Counted from the first letter of the stretch, positions 1-9,231 are shown. The stretch is DNA of 64,000 nucleotides from Aromatoleum tolulyticum (GCF_900156155.1 NZ_FTMD01000019.1:1-64000); one strand, 5' to 3'. Notes: a model not told the origin generated them from the letters alone. Numbers and translations: made by a program.

Positions 1-287
1 AGGCGGTAGCGGCTCCAGCCGCCGTCACTGCCGGGATTGGCGACCGCGCGCACGAGGCCCGAGCGCTCGCTGCGGCTGCCGTCGGAGAGCGCGGTGCGCA
101 GCGTCACCGCCTGCCCGAGCATCGGCTCGAGGGCGAGGAAGGCATCCTGCGACAGGGTGTCGAGGTGGAACTCGAAACCGCCGGACAGGGTTTCGCGTCC
201 CCACCAGGCTTCGACCGCGAGCGGCGGGCCGTCCGTGTGCCAGTGCAGGTCATACAGGCGGGAGCGTGCGGCGAGAGGGGAGATCAT
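1..287 (-). CDS. vgrG: VgrG/TssI-type spike protein, N-terminal fragment (runs off the left edge)
   Basis: The minus strand is open from an ATG at 287-285 to the window edge, giving 95 codons. The translation has the look of the start of a type VI secretion VgrG: a short basic leader, an LHWHTDG segment, then GFEFHLDTLSQDAF and a LEPMLGQAVTLR segment, which in VgrG lead into the gp27-like beta-barrel of the spike. In the family this protein caps the Hcp tube and is fired into target cells. Only about the first 100 residues are present, so the gp5-like needle and any effector extension are out of view. It is divergent from the gene at 521 and has no visible relation to the injection-system locus at 26-59 kb, which has its own separate hub and spike genes. 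A Rhs-type Vgr outside a T6SS cluster would look the same here. Confidence 0.75.
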   Translation of the reverse strand, partial: MISPLAARSRLYDLHWHTDGPPLAVEAWWGRETLSGGFEFHLDTLSQDAFLALEPMLGQAVTLRTALSDGSRSERSGLVRAVANPGSDGGWSRYR

Positions 288-520
288 CGGGAAAGCGGGC
301 GCGGCCGCGGTTCAGGCAGGCAAACGCGGACAGAGGATCAAAAAGACCGAAAGCATATCACGGCCGGCTCCCTGAAAATGTCAATGACAAGTCCGGAGGC
401 GCGCCCGGCGGGAGTGCGGAGGAGTCCCGCGGACGTTGCCGTGCGGGATTTCGCTTGCATGTGCGTCGGGCAGCGGCAAGACTGATCCGACCCGACAGAG
501 CAGTCCAAGGAGAACTACAA

Positions 521-1114
521 ATGAACAAGCGTGCCTTTCTTCGCGCCGCAGCGGGGGCCGCCGCACTGCCGCTCGTCGCGCGCGCCGCTGCAGCCCGCGC
601 GCCGGCCGCGGAACCGGTCGTGCTGACCGTCTCGGGGGGCGTCGCGCATCCGAACCGCGGCCCGCTCGACCCGGCGCTCGACCACCTGATGCACAAGCAG
701 GGGCTTGCCTTCGCGAAGGCGCGGACCTTCACTTTTGCGGACCTTGCCGCCCTGCCGGCCATCGAGATCCGCCCGACGCTGGAATACGACGCCAAGCCGC
801 ATGTGCTGCGCGGCCCCGCGCTCGACCGCGTGCTGGAGGCGGCCGGTGCGCCGGTCGCGGACGATGCGCCGCTGGTGCTGGGCGCGTTCGACGGTTACCG
901 GGTGGAACTCAAGCGGGCCGACGCCCGGGACCTCGGCTTCATCATCGCGACCCACATCGACGGCTCGCCCTTGCCCCTGGGCGGCCTCGGCCCCTTGTGG
1001 GCCGTGTTCGACGCGGACCGGATCCCCGGTCTCGCCGCGAAACCGCTCAACGAGCGCTTCGCGGCCTGCCCGTGGGGGCTGTATTCGATCCATCTGCCGG
1101 AGCGCGTCGGCTAG
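521..1114 (+). CDS. Exported molybdopterin-binding-domain oxidoreductase-like protein
   Basis: This 197-residue protein begins with an export signal of the form KRAFLRAAAGAAALPLVARA. It lacks the strict Tat twin arginine, so Sec or a weak Tat route is possible. The mature part resembles the oxidoreductase molybdopterin-binding fold of small periplasmic relatives of sulfite oxidase/YedY. It carries the usual progression: FTFADLAALPAIEI, a YDAKPHVLRGP segment, a substrate-like FDGYRVEL segment, and a final WGLYSI stretch. I see no conserved cysteine ligand for the cofactor in the expected position, so it may be a non-catalytic member of the family. The start was chosen at ATG 521 because AAGGAG lies just upstream at 507-512; the same frame is open further back but has no ribosome site. 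It appears to be a single-gene unit. Confidence 0.7.
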   Translation: MNKRAFLRAAAGAAALPLVARAAAARAPAAEPVVLTVSGGVAHPNRGPLDPALDHLMHKQGLAFAKARTFTFADLAALPAIEIRPTLEYDAKPHVLRGPALDRVLEAAGAPVADDAPLVLGAFDGYRVELKRADARDLGFIIATHIDGSPLPLGGLGPLWAVFDADRIPGLAAKPLNERFAACPWGLYSIHLPERVG

Positions 1115-1146
1115 GCGTCGCCACGCCCCCGGCGCGCGCGGCGCCT

Positions 1147-1815
1147 TCAGTCGCGCGCGGGATTGCTCTCCAGCCACGCGGCGCGTTCGGCCAGCCGCTT
1201 GGCCTGTGCGGGCGCGAGCCCGGTCGCGGCGGCCATGGCGCGCAGCGCCGCGGGCTCGGGTCGGTGTTCCAGGGTCGCACGCCAGTAGGCCGCGACGCTG
1301 AGCCAGGGGTTGGGGCGCTCGACCAGTTCGAGCGTGTCGCCCGGCGCGATCGCGCCGCCTTCGCGCACCCGGTAGTACCAGCCGATGATTCCCTCATGCG
1401 CGACGAACAACGACGCCCCTTCGGCGTCGAGGCGGTGGTCGATCTTCCAGCATGGGCTGCGTGGCTGGCTCAGCTGCAACAGTGCGGTGCCGACCCGGAA
1501 CAGGTCGCCGATGCACACCGTCTCCTCGGTCCAGCCGTGCGTCGACAGGTTCTCGCCGAGCACGCCCGGCGCGAGGCTCTGCGCGCTGGCCGGAAAGCGC
1601 TGTGCGAGGCGCGCGTAATGTTCGGCGGGATAGTGATGCACCGCCTTCTCGGCGCCGCCATGAACGCGCCGGTCGCCCTGGAAGTCGCCGGCGAGCCCCT
1701 CGGGGCCGACAGATGCGGGGCCGGCGACGGGGCTCTTGTACATGCCGGTCATCTGCCCTTCGGGCGGCAGCGGGCGCAGGGCGCCGACGAATACATGGTC
1801 GATGAGGGTGTGCAT
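1147..1815 (-). CDS. MOSC domain protein, YiiM-like
   Basis: A 222-residue cytosolic protein. The first 165 residues match the MOSC beta-barrel, a sulfur-carrying or molybdopterin-handling domain. Visible landmarks are GPEGLAGDFQGDRRVHGGAEKAVHHYP, the LAPGVLGENLSTHGWTE segment with the GENL signature, and SQPRSPCWKID, which contains the conserved cysteine. The last 50 residues (NPWLSVAAYW through LAERAAW) match the short helical '3-alpha' domain that follows MOSC in YiiM. YiiM-type proteins detoxify N-hydroxylated bases such as 6-hydroxylaminopurine in a molybdenum-cofactor-dependent way. The start is the ATG at 1815-1813; the longer open frame upstream reads through the neighbouring gene and is not credible. 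Confidence 0.85.
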   Translation of the reverse strand: MHTLIDHVFVGALRPLPPEGQMTGMYKSPVAGPASVGPEGLAGDFQGDRRVHGGAEKAVHHYPAEHYARLAQRFPASAQSLAPGVLGENLSTHGWTEETVCIGDLFRVGTALLQLSQPRSPCWKIDHRLDAEGASLFVAHEGIIGWYYRVREGGAIAPGDTLELVERPNPWLSVAAYWRATLEHRPEPAALRAMAAATGLAPAQAKRLAERAAWLESNPARD

Positions 1816-1967
1816 GGCGGCAATGCTACTGCCGGAATGTCCGTTCGTGTGCGCGGAGAGCCCGGCCACCGGTTGCGTGCGCGGAAGCCTCGTATCGAGG
1901 GCGCGATTCGGAGAAGGCTCCGGACTCGCAGCACTCCGGGCGACTGCCGCCCGCATTGCGGACGCCG

Positions 1968-2666
1968 CTACGTCGCGAGGTCCGGAAGAAACTCGAGGTC
2001 GACGTAGTACTTCGCGGGATTTTCCTTTGCGATGAATACCCGGATCTTCCGGTTCCCCATGAATTCCGAGGGATCCAGCCAGATATTGTCGCTGACGAAG
2101 ATGTGCACCCTGGACGACGAGGGGTTTCGCCATTGTGTCAGAACGCGAAATGGATGCCTGCCGTTGACGGACATGGTCGTGTTTTGTTCGACGCACTGGA
2201 ATTCGGTTTGAACCGGCGTTCCATGTTTCTTCAGAAATTCGATCTTCCGCCCTTTCAGTCGGCCGGCAAGGAATATTCCGGAGCCGATGAGAAGAAACGG
2301 TCCGCCCAACAGGGCGAGAATGACGGAGGCGCCCCAAAGGGAAAAGAAGCCGTTGATCGTTGCGTGCTGCGGGTCGTCCGGGCGGTAAAGCACCTCGACA
2401 GTCTGGCCTGCCGAGTAAGCCGGCGGGTTGCTTCCCGCGGACGAGACAAATTCGATCTCCTCGCCGCTTTGGCCGGTGAATTGGACAACGGGCCTGTAGG
2501 TGATCGAATTGTCCGACCTGGACGGCACAAAATCGACCACCGTGCCTTCGGCCTTCACGGACTCCGCGAGGAAGGCGCTCGTGCTCCGGTAGGCGAAAAG
2601 CGCACCCAGCAGCAGGCATATGCCCGCCACCGCGAAGACGTACTTGATGATGTTCATGACCTTCAT
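1968..2666 (-). CDS. DUF3592-type membrane protein
   Basis: A 232-residue protein with a first membrane segment at about residues 7-27. A soluble DUF3592-like beta segment follows, with a GTVVDFVPS start and a VEVLYRPDDPQHATINGF end. A second strongly hydrophobic stretch (SVILALLGGPFLLIGSGIFL) precedes a soluble C-terminal half. DUF3592 proteins are widespread bacterial membrane proteins with no assigned reaction; the beta segment faces outside the membrane. The start was set at ATG 2666-2664 because AAGGGA stands at the right distance; a second in-frame ATG three codons later is possible. The gene stands alone, and its GC content is lower than that of its neighbours. Confidence 0.75.
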   Translation of the reverse strand: MKVMNIIKYVFAVAGICLLLGALFAYRSTSAFLAESVKAEGTVVDFVPSRSDNSITYRPVVQFTGQSGEEIEFVSSAGSNPPAYSAGQTVEVLYRPDDPQHATINGFFSLWGASVILALLGGPFLLIGSGIFLAGRLKGRKIEFLKKHGTPVQTEFQCVEQNTTMSVNGRHPFRVLTQWRNPSSSRVHIFVSDNIWLDPSEFMGNRKIRVFIAKENPAKYYVDLEFLPDLAT

Positions 2667-3270
2667 GTTGAGTTCCCTTGTCCGGATGCCCTTTGGAAAT
2701 CAGGCTTGAGTGCCCATGCGTCGGCGGCAGCTCTGGTTCCGGTATGGATCGCGCGAGTGCCGACCACGGAAAGGATGAACCCAACCGTGCGTCGCCGGTC
2801 GATGCAGTAATGACAATAAACTATTCAGTATGCATTGAGCAGGGCGGGGCGGCAAGGTGCTGTTCGGACGATTTGCAGCAAGCGCGTGCGCGGCGTCGAG
2901 CGACGCCTGGGCGTCGCCGCCAGGCAGGCGCCTCGGCCCGTGGCGCGGATGGCCGACGCATGGCACGGACGGCCGGCCGTTACACCGGCTGCTATGTCCA
3001 CATCACTGTGTCGGGCGATCTCTTCCGACCATACGCTGGCGAGTGATGTGCACCTTCACACCTGCGGCGCGTTGAAGCGCTGACTACGCGGGCGTCCGTG
3101 GTTCGCCCATTGTGAGCCAAACACGGTGGATCGGCCCGCATCGAGATGCCCGGCCGATCGCGTCACCGTGTCTGACCCATGCGGCTACGACCCCGCAGCG
3201 ACTGCGCGCCCGCGATGCGGACGCGACAATCGAATTGTCCGACGTCAAACCGGCCTGCGGCGCATATTGC
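2667..3270. other. Gene-poor intergenic stretch
   Basis: About 600 bases separate the DUF3592 gene from the sigma-28 promoter. Several short frames exist on both strands, but none has a ribosome site, a family signature or codon use like the neighbours. I see no gene, RNA or repeat that I can support here. Confidence 0.5.
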
Positions 3271-3297
3271 TAAAGTTTGTAACGCAAAGGCCGTAGC
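3271..3297 (+). promoter_or_regulatory. Sigma-28 (FliA) promoter for the chemoreceptor gene
   Basis: TAAAGTTT at 3271-3278 is followed by an 11-base spacer and GCCGTAGC at 3290-3297. The flagellar sigma-28 consensus is TAAAGTTT-N11-GCCGATAA, so the -35 half is perfect and the -10 half matches in its conserved GCCG core. It lies 140 bases upstream of the chemoreceptor start on the same strand. This fits class-3 flagellar control of chemotaxis genes. Confidence 0.88.
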
Positions 3298-3436
3298 AGC
3301 CTGTACCGTGAAGGCCTTAGTTGCCGGCAGGCGAGCGCACTGCTCCCGACACGGCAACACCGAGCGAGCGGCAGATCGCTTGCGCTGATGCAACGCCTTG
3401 TTTAGCGGGTTACCCGCTCTGAGAACGGAATCGAAG

Positions 3437-5071
3437 ATGGCCTATTCGCTCACGATCAAACAGAAATTGCTGGGCTCCGCCGCGATTTCGATTGTCCTGA
3501 CTCTCGGCGTCGGGCTCATCGGCTACATGTCGACGGTGCAACTGTCCGAGGCCAACGAACTCTCCACGACGTACGCCGAGGCGATCCGCTTTCACGTCGA
3601 AACCGACATGTTTCACGATGCGCTGAACAGCGACGTGCAGGCGGCGCTGCTTGCGGGATTGCGCGGCGACGCGGAGGCGCACAAGGGGGCGCTTGCGGAC
3701 GTGGCCGAGCACGCCGCGTCGATGAAAACCAACGTCGCCGAGCTGGCCCGGCTGCCGATCTCCGCGGAAATCAAGCACGCGATTGCCCAGACGGACGCTC
3801 CGCTGGAGGCCTATACGAAAGGCGCCACGGAAATGGTGAAGATGGCGTTCGACCAGAACGACGCGGCGTTCGCCAGGAAGCCCCGATTCGACGAGCTGTT
3901 CGGGGAACTGGAAACGAAGCTCGAACAGGTCAGCGATCGTCTGGTCGAGGAGACCAAACGCAGCCGTGACGAGGCGATCTCGTCGGCAGCGCACCAGAAG
4001 CAGCTCACGTTGGGGGCATTGGCGATCGCACTGCCCCTTCTGCTGCTGTTCAGCGTGCTGACCGTACGCAGCATTTCGCAGCGCCTGCAAAGCCTTACCC
4101 GATTCACCCATGAACTGGCCTCCGGAGATGCCGATCTCCGCAAGCGGCTGCCTTCCGAGGGGGGCGACGAAATCGCGGGCAGCGCACGCTCGTTCAACGC
4201 ATTCATGGGCACGCTGCAGCAGATCATCACCGACCTGAAGAATGATTCCGATGCTCTCCACGGGTCGGCAGCGCAACTATCGTTGTCGGCGCAGGATGGG
4301 GAAAAGCGCGCATTCGCGCAGAGCGAAGCGTCGGAGACTGCCGCAGCAACGATCGAGCAGCTGACCGTGAGCATTGCCGCGGTTGCGGCGACTTCCGAAG
4401 AGGTGCGCGCGCTGTCGAACGCCGCACGCGGACGCACCAGCGAGAGTCACGAGAATCTCGAGAAGCTGGTGCGCGAGGTCGCCGCGGTGGAAGCCGCCGT
4501 GCGCGAGATCGCCGATTCCGCCGCCGCGTTCATCGAGAGCACCACGGCGATCACGTCGATGACCCGGCAGGTGCGCGAGATCGCCGACCAGACCAACCTG
4601 CTCGCCCTCAACGCAGCGATCGAGGCCGCCCGTGCCGGCGAACAGGGGCGCGGATTCGCGGTGGTTGCCGACGAGGTCAGGAAACTGGCCGAGCGCTCGG
4701 CCAGTTCGGCGGTACAGATCGACGATGTCACCGTCGGGCTGGGGACACGCGCGGCCGAGGTCGAAAAGGCCATCCGTCGCGGCTTGCAGGCACTGGAGAC
4801 GAGCCATGGATGCGTCGAACAGGTGGTCGGCTCGCTGTCTGCTGCGGATGGCTCGGTTGGCGATGCCTCCAGCGGTGTCGATGACATCGCCCGAGCGGTC
4901 CTGGAGCAGCGCACCGCGAGCCAGGGAATCGCCCGCAGCGTGGAGCAGATCGCCCGCATGGCGGAGGGGAATCACGCGTCCGTCAGGCAGACCGCCGCGG
5001 TCGCGGCGTCAATGGCGCAGACTGCATCGCAGTTGCAGGCCCTGGTGCAGCGTTTCCGCATCGCCAATTGA
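3437..5071 (+). CDS. Methyl-accepting chemotaxis protein
   Basis: A 544-residue transmembrane chemoreceptor. TM1 spans about residues 10-31. A periplasmic helical sensor of about 160 residues, four-helix-bundle sized, ends at TM2 (about 190-210). A HAMP linker follows (about 211-263), then a long cytoplasmic coiled coil. The highly conserved signalling hairpin tip lies at about residues 379-420 ([20 protein letters not shown], then [16 protein letters not shown]). This is where such receptors contact CheW and CheA. No CheR-docking pentapeptide is visible at the C-terminus. The ATG at 3437 was chosen over a TTG at 3398 because TM1 then sits at the usual distance from the N-terminus. Expression is probably tied to flagellar gene control through the sigma-28 promoter upstream. 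The ligand cannot be read from the sequence. Confidence 0.95.
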   Translation: MAYSLTIKQKLLGSAAISIVLTLGVGLIGYMSTVQLSEANELSTTYAEAIRFHVETDMFHDALNSDVQAALLAGLRGDAEAHKGALADVAEHAASMKTNVAELARLPISAEIKHAIAQTDAPLEAYTKGATEMVKMAFDQNDAAFARKPRFDELFGELETKLEQVSDRLVEETKRSRDEAISSAAHQKQLTLGALAIALPLLLLFSVLTVRSISQRLQSLTRFTHELASGDADLRKRLPSEGGDEIAGSARSFNAFMGTLQQIITDLKNDSDALHGSAAQLSLSAQDGEKRAFAQSEASETAAATIEQLTVSIAAVAATSEEVRALSNAARGRTSESHENLEKLVREVAAVEAAVREIADSAAAFIESTTAITSMTRQVREIADQTNLLALNAAIEAARAGEQGRGFAVVADEVRKLAERSASSAVQIDDVTVGLGTRAAEVEKAIRRGLQALETSHGCVEQVVGSLSAADGSVGDASSGVDDIARAVLEQRTASQGIARSVEQIARMAEGNHASVRQTAAVAASMAQTASQLQALVQRFRIAN

Positions 5072-5085
5072 TCCGGGCGTGCCCC

Positions 5086-5146
5086 GCGACTCTCGTCGAC
5101 CACGCTCGGATCGAGCTCGTGGCGGAACGGCTCGCCGCAATGAACG
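5086..5146 (-). pseudogene. Relic of the RAYT transposase C-terminal region
   Basis: The minus strand reads EPFRHELDPSVVDESRG, which matches ELFRHDLDPGMVDEIRR in the intact RAYT gene at 16017-16730. The DNA also matches over about 50 bases (CTCGTCGACCA...GTGGCGGAAC). It is a short, non-functional fragment between the chemoreceptor and the hydrolase genes. Confidence 0.6.
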
Positions 5147-5229
5147 GCGTCTGAGGCAAGCTCCTTCGGAGGAGGGCCGTGGGGGCAGGTCTTGCGCAAT
5201 TTGCAGGATCCGACCCCCGATGCATCCGC

Positions 5230-7335
5230 TCAGTCCGGCACAACGACTTCGTTGCCGCTGACGGTGATGCGGTCGGCGGCCGCCGGTCTGGCGCTGATCG
5301 CCGGTAGATTCGCCGCGGTCAGCGGCGCGGCCGCTCCCGGAGTGCCGGTGCGCGGCGTCGCGCGTACCACCTGCGACGGCGGCAGCGGAGTGCGCGCCGT
5401 CAGGTGGCTGTACATCAGGTCGAGCGCGCGGCGGAAGTACACGTGCAGCGGGATGAAGCGCGTGTCGTAGCCGGCGAGCAGCGCGTTGCCGATGAAGGCG
5501 TCGAAGTGCTGCGCGTTGGTCACTTCGATGTAGCGCAGACGGCTGCGCGCGCCTTCCTCCAGGTGGTTCATGCCGAGGTAGGGACGCGAGGTGAAGCCGA
5601 CCGGCACCAGCGCATCGGCGCGGCCATGGACGATGATCGCGGGCTTGCCGTGAAGGTCGGCACGCACGCGGACGGCTTCGATGTTCTCGTGGACGCGCCG
5701 GGCGTCGGTACCGCCGTCCGTCCAGAGCGAGCGCAGGCACAGTGCGCCATCGACGTTGAAATCGAGCTTGCCGGTCGAAGGCGAGGTCGATGCCGCGTCA
5801 CGGCGCGGGCCGCCCAGCGAGGCGTCGTTGATGATCTGCAGCAGTGACGCGGGCGGAATGCCGTTGCCGGTGCCGAAGCTGAGCGCTGCCGCGCCAACCG
5901 GCCAGGGCGCCGGCGCGCCGGTCCCGTCGACTGCCGCGAAGCTGAAGTCGCACGCGCGCTCCTCGACACCGAAGCGGCCGTAGGTGTTGGCGTAGGTGAC
6001 CGCGATCGGCGGCACGGCGAACGCGTAATGCGACGCGACGAGCGGAATCGACTCCGGCTCCCATCCGTAGGCGAGCAACGCGTCGAGCGCGCTGTCGCCC
6101 TGTTCGGCGGCGGTCGCGCCGGTGACCAGGCCGCGGCTCGCGAGCGCCTCGCAGCGGTTGGCCGCGAGGGCCGCGGGGACGAAGGCCGCGCCGGGAGAGC
6201 CGGCAGCGCGCGGCGACAGGGTCGCACAGGGCTGCAGCAGGTTCGCGTAGGTGGTGTAGTCGTAGAGCGTGCGGCCGCTGCCGGTGCGGATCTGGCTGCC
6301 GCGGCGGACGACGAGATCGTCGTTCTCGCGCAGCTGGATCTGCGGCTCGCCGACCGCGACGCCGTCGATCAGCTTCTCGTCGTCCTGTTCCGCGGCTGCG
6401 AGCGCGGCGCCGGCGCCGTTCGAAACGCTCGCTGCGATCACGACGGTCTTCGGCTTGACGATGGTGCGCACGACGCCCCGGAGCGTATTGACGCCGTACT
6501 TCTCGTTGAGGACGTAGAAGGCGAAGCGCACCGCGTCGAGCGTATCGCGGCCCCAGTCGGCTTCCGGATTGTGTCTGGAATGCGCGTGCTTGACCGCGAC
6601 GCGGTCGGGCCACGCTGCGAGGAAGGCGGTGCGCCCGGATTCGGAAAGGTCGGCGGTGAAGTGGGAGGCATCGCCCGCGGTTGCGGCGTCCGTGCGCGTC
6701 CCGTCGATCAGGCCGACGGCGTTGGTCGCGAGATCGTGCATGCCGTTGCCGGTGCCCTTGTCCACGTAGGCGACCGCGCAGCCTCTTTGCAGCCCCCACT
6801 CGCCCGAAGTCCCGATCGCGCCGTAGATGCCGCGCGAGCCGCTCGAGGTGCCGGTGACGATGCAGGGCTTCTTCGGGTTGAAGTGCGCCGGCACCTGCAC
6901 CATCAGCGTGACGTTGCGCCGCTCCGCGCCGTGGTTCGCGTACGCGAGGTATTCGGTCCCGGCGATCTTGCCGTCGCCCGGGCTGGTGATGCCGCCGGTC
7001 GCGCTGACGCTCAGGAGGGGCCCGAACAAGGTCCCATAGCCTCCGTTCGCCGAGGTGTCGATCAGCGCACGGTAATTGTTGTAGATCGCCAGGCGGCGCA
7101 GTTCGTCGGCCGTCGGTGTGGCGGACACCGCAGGCGGGACCGCCGACTGGATGCCCGCGCGGCCGAGCCCCGCGGTGAGGAGATCGTCGGATACGCCGTC
7201 GGTATCGCGCGAAACGATGTCGCCGAGAAACGCGGGTTTGTCGTTGAAGCCGAATCCGCTGCCGGGGCCGGCGAGGGCCGGCATCGCGGCCAGGGCCAAT
7301 ATGATCGTGGTGACGTTGCGCATGCTGGAGTACAT
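5230..7335 (-). CDS. D-(-)-3-hydroxybutyrate oligomer hydrolase
   Basis: A 701-residue exported or periplasmic esterase, the length usual for the 3HBOH family (about 690-720). It hydrolyses short 3-hydroxybutyrate oligomers to monomers during use of polyhydroxybutyrate. A signal peptide is visible (MRNVTTIILALAAMPALA). Family landmarks include GTSSGSRGIYGAIGTSGEWG, CAVAYVDKGTG, ADWGRDTLDAVRFAFYVLNEK, and the nucleophile-elbow-like VIAASVSNGAGA (candidate Ser305). Near the end are PAIIVHGRADALVPV and TNAQHFDAFIG, which probably supply the catalytic aspartate and histidine. The start at ATG 7335-7333 is preceded by GGAG at a good distance; a second ATG four codons in is also possible. It is a single-gene unit convergent with the chemoreceptor gene. 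Confidence 0.9.
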   Translation of the reverse strand: MYSSMRNVTTIILALAAMPALAGPGSGFGFNDKPAFLGDIVSRDTDGVSDDLLTAGLGRAGIQSAVPPAVSATPTADELRRLAIYNNYRALIDTSANGGYGTLFGPLLSVSATGGITSPGDGKIAGTEYLAYANHGAERRNVTLMVQVPAHFNPKKPCIVTGTSSGSRGIYGAIGTSGEWGLQRGCAVAYVDKGTGNGMHDLATNAVGLIDGTRTDAATAGDASHFTADLSESGRTAFLAAWPDRVAVKHAHSRHNPEADWGRDTLDAVRFAFYVLNEKYGVNTLRGVVRTIVKPKTVVIAASVSNGAGAALAAAEQDDEKLIDGVAVGEPQIQLRENDDLVVRRGSQIRTGSGRTLYDYTTYANLLQPCATLSPRAAGSPGAAFVPAALAANRCEALASRGLVTGATAAEQGDSALDALLAYGWEPESIPLVASHYAFAVPPIAVTYANTYGRFGVEERACDFSFAAVDGTGAPAPWPVGAAALSFGTGNGIPPASLLQIINDASLGGPRRDAASTSPSTGKLDFNVDGALCLRSLWTDGGTDARRVHENIEAVRVRADLHGKPAIIVHGRADALVPVGFTSRPYLGMNHLEEGARSRLRYIEVTNAQHFDAFIGNALLAGYDTRFIPLHVYFRRALDLMYSHLTARTPLPPSQVVRATPRTGTPGAAAPLTAANLPAISARPAAADRITVSGNEVVVPD

Positions 7336-7712
7336 GGGGCTTCTCCGTTATTGATCTTGCTTGCACCCGTCGGCATGAGTCGAGCACATCGTCCTATGCC
7401 ATCCGCGCGCAAGTCTACGTTATTGGCAGCGTATCGCCGGGCCGATATGAGGGTTTACCCCCGTCTCCGCCAAGTCCGTCACGCACGGGTCAGTCCTTGG
7501 GGGTTCCTTGCGCCGCGAGTTCCACACCGGATGGGCTTACCGGCTGTTGCAATCGTTCGGGCGAAGGGGGGCCGGACGCTGGTTATGATCGACGCGTCCG
7601 AAGGTCCGCCGTGTCCGGCGGTGCGGGCTCCTGCCTGGTCTGACGAAGCAGACGGTCAATCACGTCCTTTCACGCCGAGCCTGTCGCCGGGCGTCGGCAA
7701 GTTGCGCGACAC
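7336..7712. other. Intergenic stretch between divergent genes
   Basis: About 375 bases lie between the hydrolase gene (minus) and the membrane protein (plus). Promoters for both must lie here, but I could not pick convincing -35/-10 pairs. Short frames in this stretch have no family signature. Confidence 0.4.
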
Positions 7713-8387
7713 GTGGATATGCAATTCATGACGACATCAAAATCTGTGCGGGCCATTGCGCTGGTCGCGGCCGTGTCGGTGGTTCCGATCGGGATCGTGC
7801 TGCTGTTGCGGGTGTGGAAAGGCGTACCGATCCACATGCTGACGTCGGACGTGACGAGCGCCGCCGGCGTGCCGGCCTACACCGGTTTCCTGTCGCAACT
7901 GGGGATCTTCATGTGGGCCGGCGCGGCGGCCGTCTGCTTCTTCGCCGCGCGCCTCCTGAGCGTGCTGCCGGACTCGCGGGAGGCGCGACGCTTTTGCCTC
8001 GCGTCGGGCCTGCTGACGGTGGTGCTCGCCTTCGACGACCTGTTCCTGGTGCACGAGGAATTCTTTCCATCCTTCGGCGTTCCGGAAGAGGCCGTGCTGG
8101 CGGTCTACGCCGGTCTTGTGTCGTTCTATCTGGTCCGCTTCCGTCGCCTGATCGCGGGGACCGACTACATCCTGCTCGCGATGGCGTTCGTGTTCTTCGC
8201 CGCGTCGGTCGGCCTCGATCTGGTCAATCCGGCCGGAATCAACCCATACCTCGTCGAGGACAGCGCCAAGTTCGCGGGGATCGTGAGCTGGCTTGCATAC
8301 TTCTTCTGCGCGGATACGGCGACCTTGTCGCGTGCGCAGGACATGACGCCAGCCGCGTCGGCCCGTGGGGCGCAGACGGCGAAGTGA
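7713..8387 (+). CDS. Integral membrane protein, unrecognised
   Basis: A protein of about 220 residues with roughly six hydrophobic segments: after the N-terminus (ALVAAVSVVPIGIVLLL), around LGIFMWAGAAAVCFF, around LASGLLTVVLAFDDLFLVHE, around AVLAVYAGLVSFYL, at YILLAMAFVFFAASVGLDLV, and at FAGIVSWLAYFFC. The FDDLFLVHEEFFP segment places acidic and histidine residues at a membrane face, which could bind a metal, but no family was recognised. The start is uncertain: GTG 7713, ATG 7719 and ATG 7728 are all in frame, and none has a strong ribosome site. The last 25 residues look disordered. It is convergent with the channel-like gene that ends at 8398. Confidence 0.6.
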   Translation: MDMQFMTTSKSVRAIALVAAVSVVPIGIVLLLRVWKGVPIHMLTSDVTSAAGVPAYTGFLSQLGIFMWAGAAAVCFFAARLLSVLPDSREARRFCLASGLLTVVLAFDDLFLVHEEFFPSFGVPEEAVLAVYAGLVSFYLVRFRRLIAGTDYILLAMAFVFFAASVGLDLVNPAGINPYLVEDSAKFAGIVSWLAYFFCADTATLSRAQDMTPAASARGAQTAK

Positions 8388-8397
8388 GCGTGATTGC

Positions 8398-9111
8398 TCA
8401 TCCTGGCCCACCTTCCGGGAACTCGCGGTCTGTTCCCTGTTTCCCCCGCGCCGTTCGGGTTGTCACCGACAGCCCGACCAACCGCGACACCACCAGGGCG
8501 AGATACATCACCCCCGTGAATTCCTCGATCATGACAAGCGCACGGGCCATCGGCAGGAGAGGCACGATGTCGCCGAGTCCGACGCCGGACAGCGTCGTGA
8601 AGCTCAAGAAGAGCAGCTCCATCCACGTGCGCGGGTTGCCCGGGGCCACGAGGGCGCCAAAACTACCCGGCAGCAAGGTCTGACACACCACGTAGGCGTA
8701 GGCGAATGCCCACGCGAGCAGGGTGAACGTCGCCCCCGCGGCGAACAGCTCGTCGACCGATGCGACGTCATCCTCGAACATGTAGGCGATCAAGCTGCCC
8801 GCTGCGTAGAAGTAGAACACGGCCTCGAGCGCGGCCATCAGGACCATTCTGCGGGGATCGAAGTCGAACGCCAGCCATATGGAAAGAACAACCACCGGGA
8901 GGGCGAGCACGACGCCGAAGCCTGTCAGCCAGGGACCGCGCTTCACGACATACAGCGCCGCACCGAGCACAAGCAGGCCGATGACACCGAACAACGCACG
9001 CTCCGCCGAGGTGTCTTCCATCAGTGGATAGAGCAGGATGCCCAGGATTTGGACACACAGGAGCGCGGCAGACGGATGCTTGACGGGGGACGCTGCGAGG
9101 CGGTTGATCAT
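8398..9111 (-). CDS. Two-pore-type ion channel protein (Ion_trans_2-like)
   Basis: A 237-residue membrane protein. Several hydrophobic helices lead to a pore loop near the C-terminus with the filter-like sequence SFTTLSGVGLGDIVPLLPMA, followed by a final helix (LVMIEEFTGVMYLALVVSRLV). The TTxSGVGxGD pattern is the potassium-channel filter (TxGYGD) with the tyrosine missing, so potassium selectivity is doubtful. Small channels of this kind are often annotated as ion channel or voltage-gated potassium channel proteins. I chose ATG 9111-9109; a longer frame reaches 9186, but its first codons lie in a RAYT-type repeat motif (GGGGACTGACCC). The two genes at 7713 and 8398 are convergent and only 10 bases apart. 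Confidence 0.72.
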   Translation of the reverse strand: MINRLAASPVKHPSAALLCVQILGILLYPLMEDTSAERALFGVIGLLVLGAALYVVKRGPWLTGFGVVLALPVVVLSIWLAFDFDPRRMVLMAALEAVFYFYAAGSLIAYMFEDDVASVDELFAAGATFTLLAWAFAYAYVVCQTLLPGSFGALVAPGNPRTWMELLFLSFTTLSGVGLGDIVPLLPMARALVMIEEFTGVMYLALVVSRLVGLSVTTRTARGKQGTDREFPEGGPG

Positions 9112-9159
9112 CGGCACTTTCGGCACCTCATGGTGGACGCTGGGAGAAGCTAATCGAAC

Positions 9160-9230
9160 TAACTGGGGACTGACCCTGTTTTTCAAGGGTAGTCGGTTCA
9201 GAAAATACTAGCCCCGATTTGATTTCGTCC
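9160..9230. repeat. Degenerate RAYT-end-like repeat
   Basis: The stretch contains CTGGGGACTGACCCTGTTTTTC and, 40 bases on, TTTCGTCCCCTATTTGCG. Both are diverged forms of the GGGGACAGACCACGTTTTTC and GTCCCCTATTTTCC ends of the RAYT element at 15.9-16.8 kb. The ends face each other with almost nothing between them. Confidence 0.45.
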
Positions 9231-9231
9231 C

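Noticed and set aside
1-287. The left-edge VgrG fragment as part of the eCIS system
   Set aside because: It is 25 kb away, on the far side of unrelated genes, and the eCIS locus has its own hub and spike.
2678-3046. Possible small genes between the DUF3592 and chemoreceptor genes
   Set aside because: Frames on both strands have similar length, no ribosome site and no recognisable composition.
3398-3436. A TTG start for the chemoreceptor giving 13 extra residues
   Set aside because: The extension has no ribosome site and pushes TM1 too far from the N-terminus.
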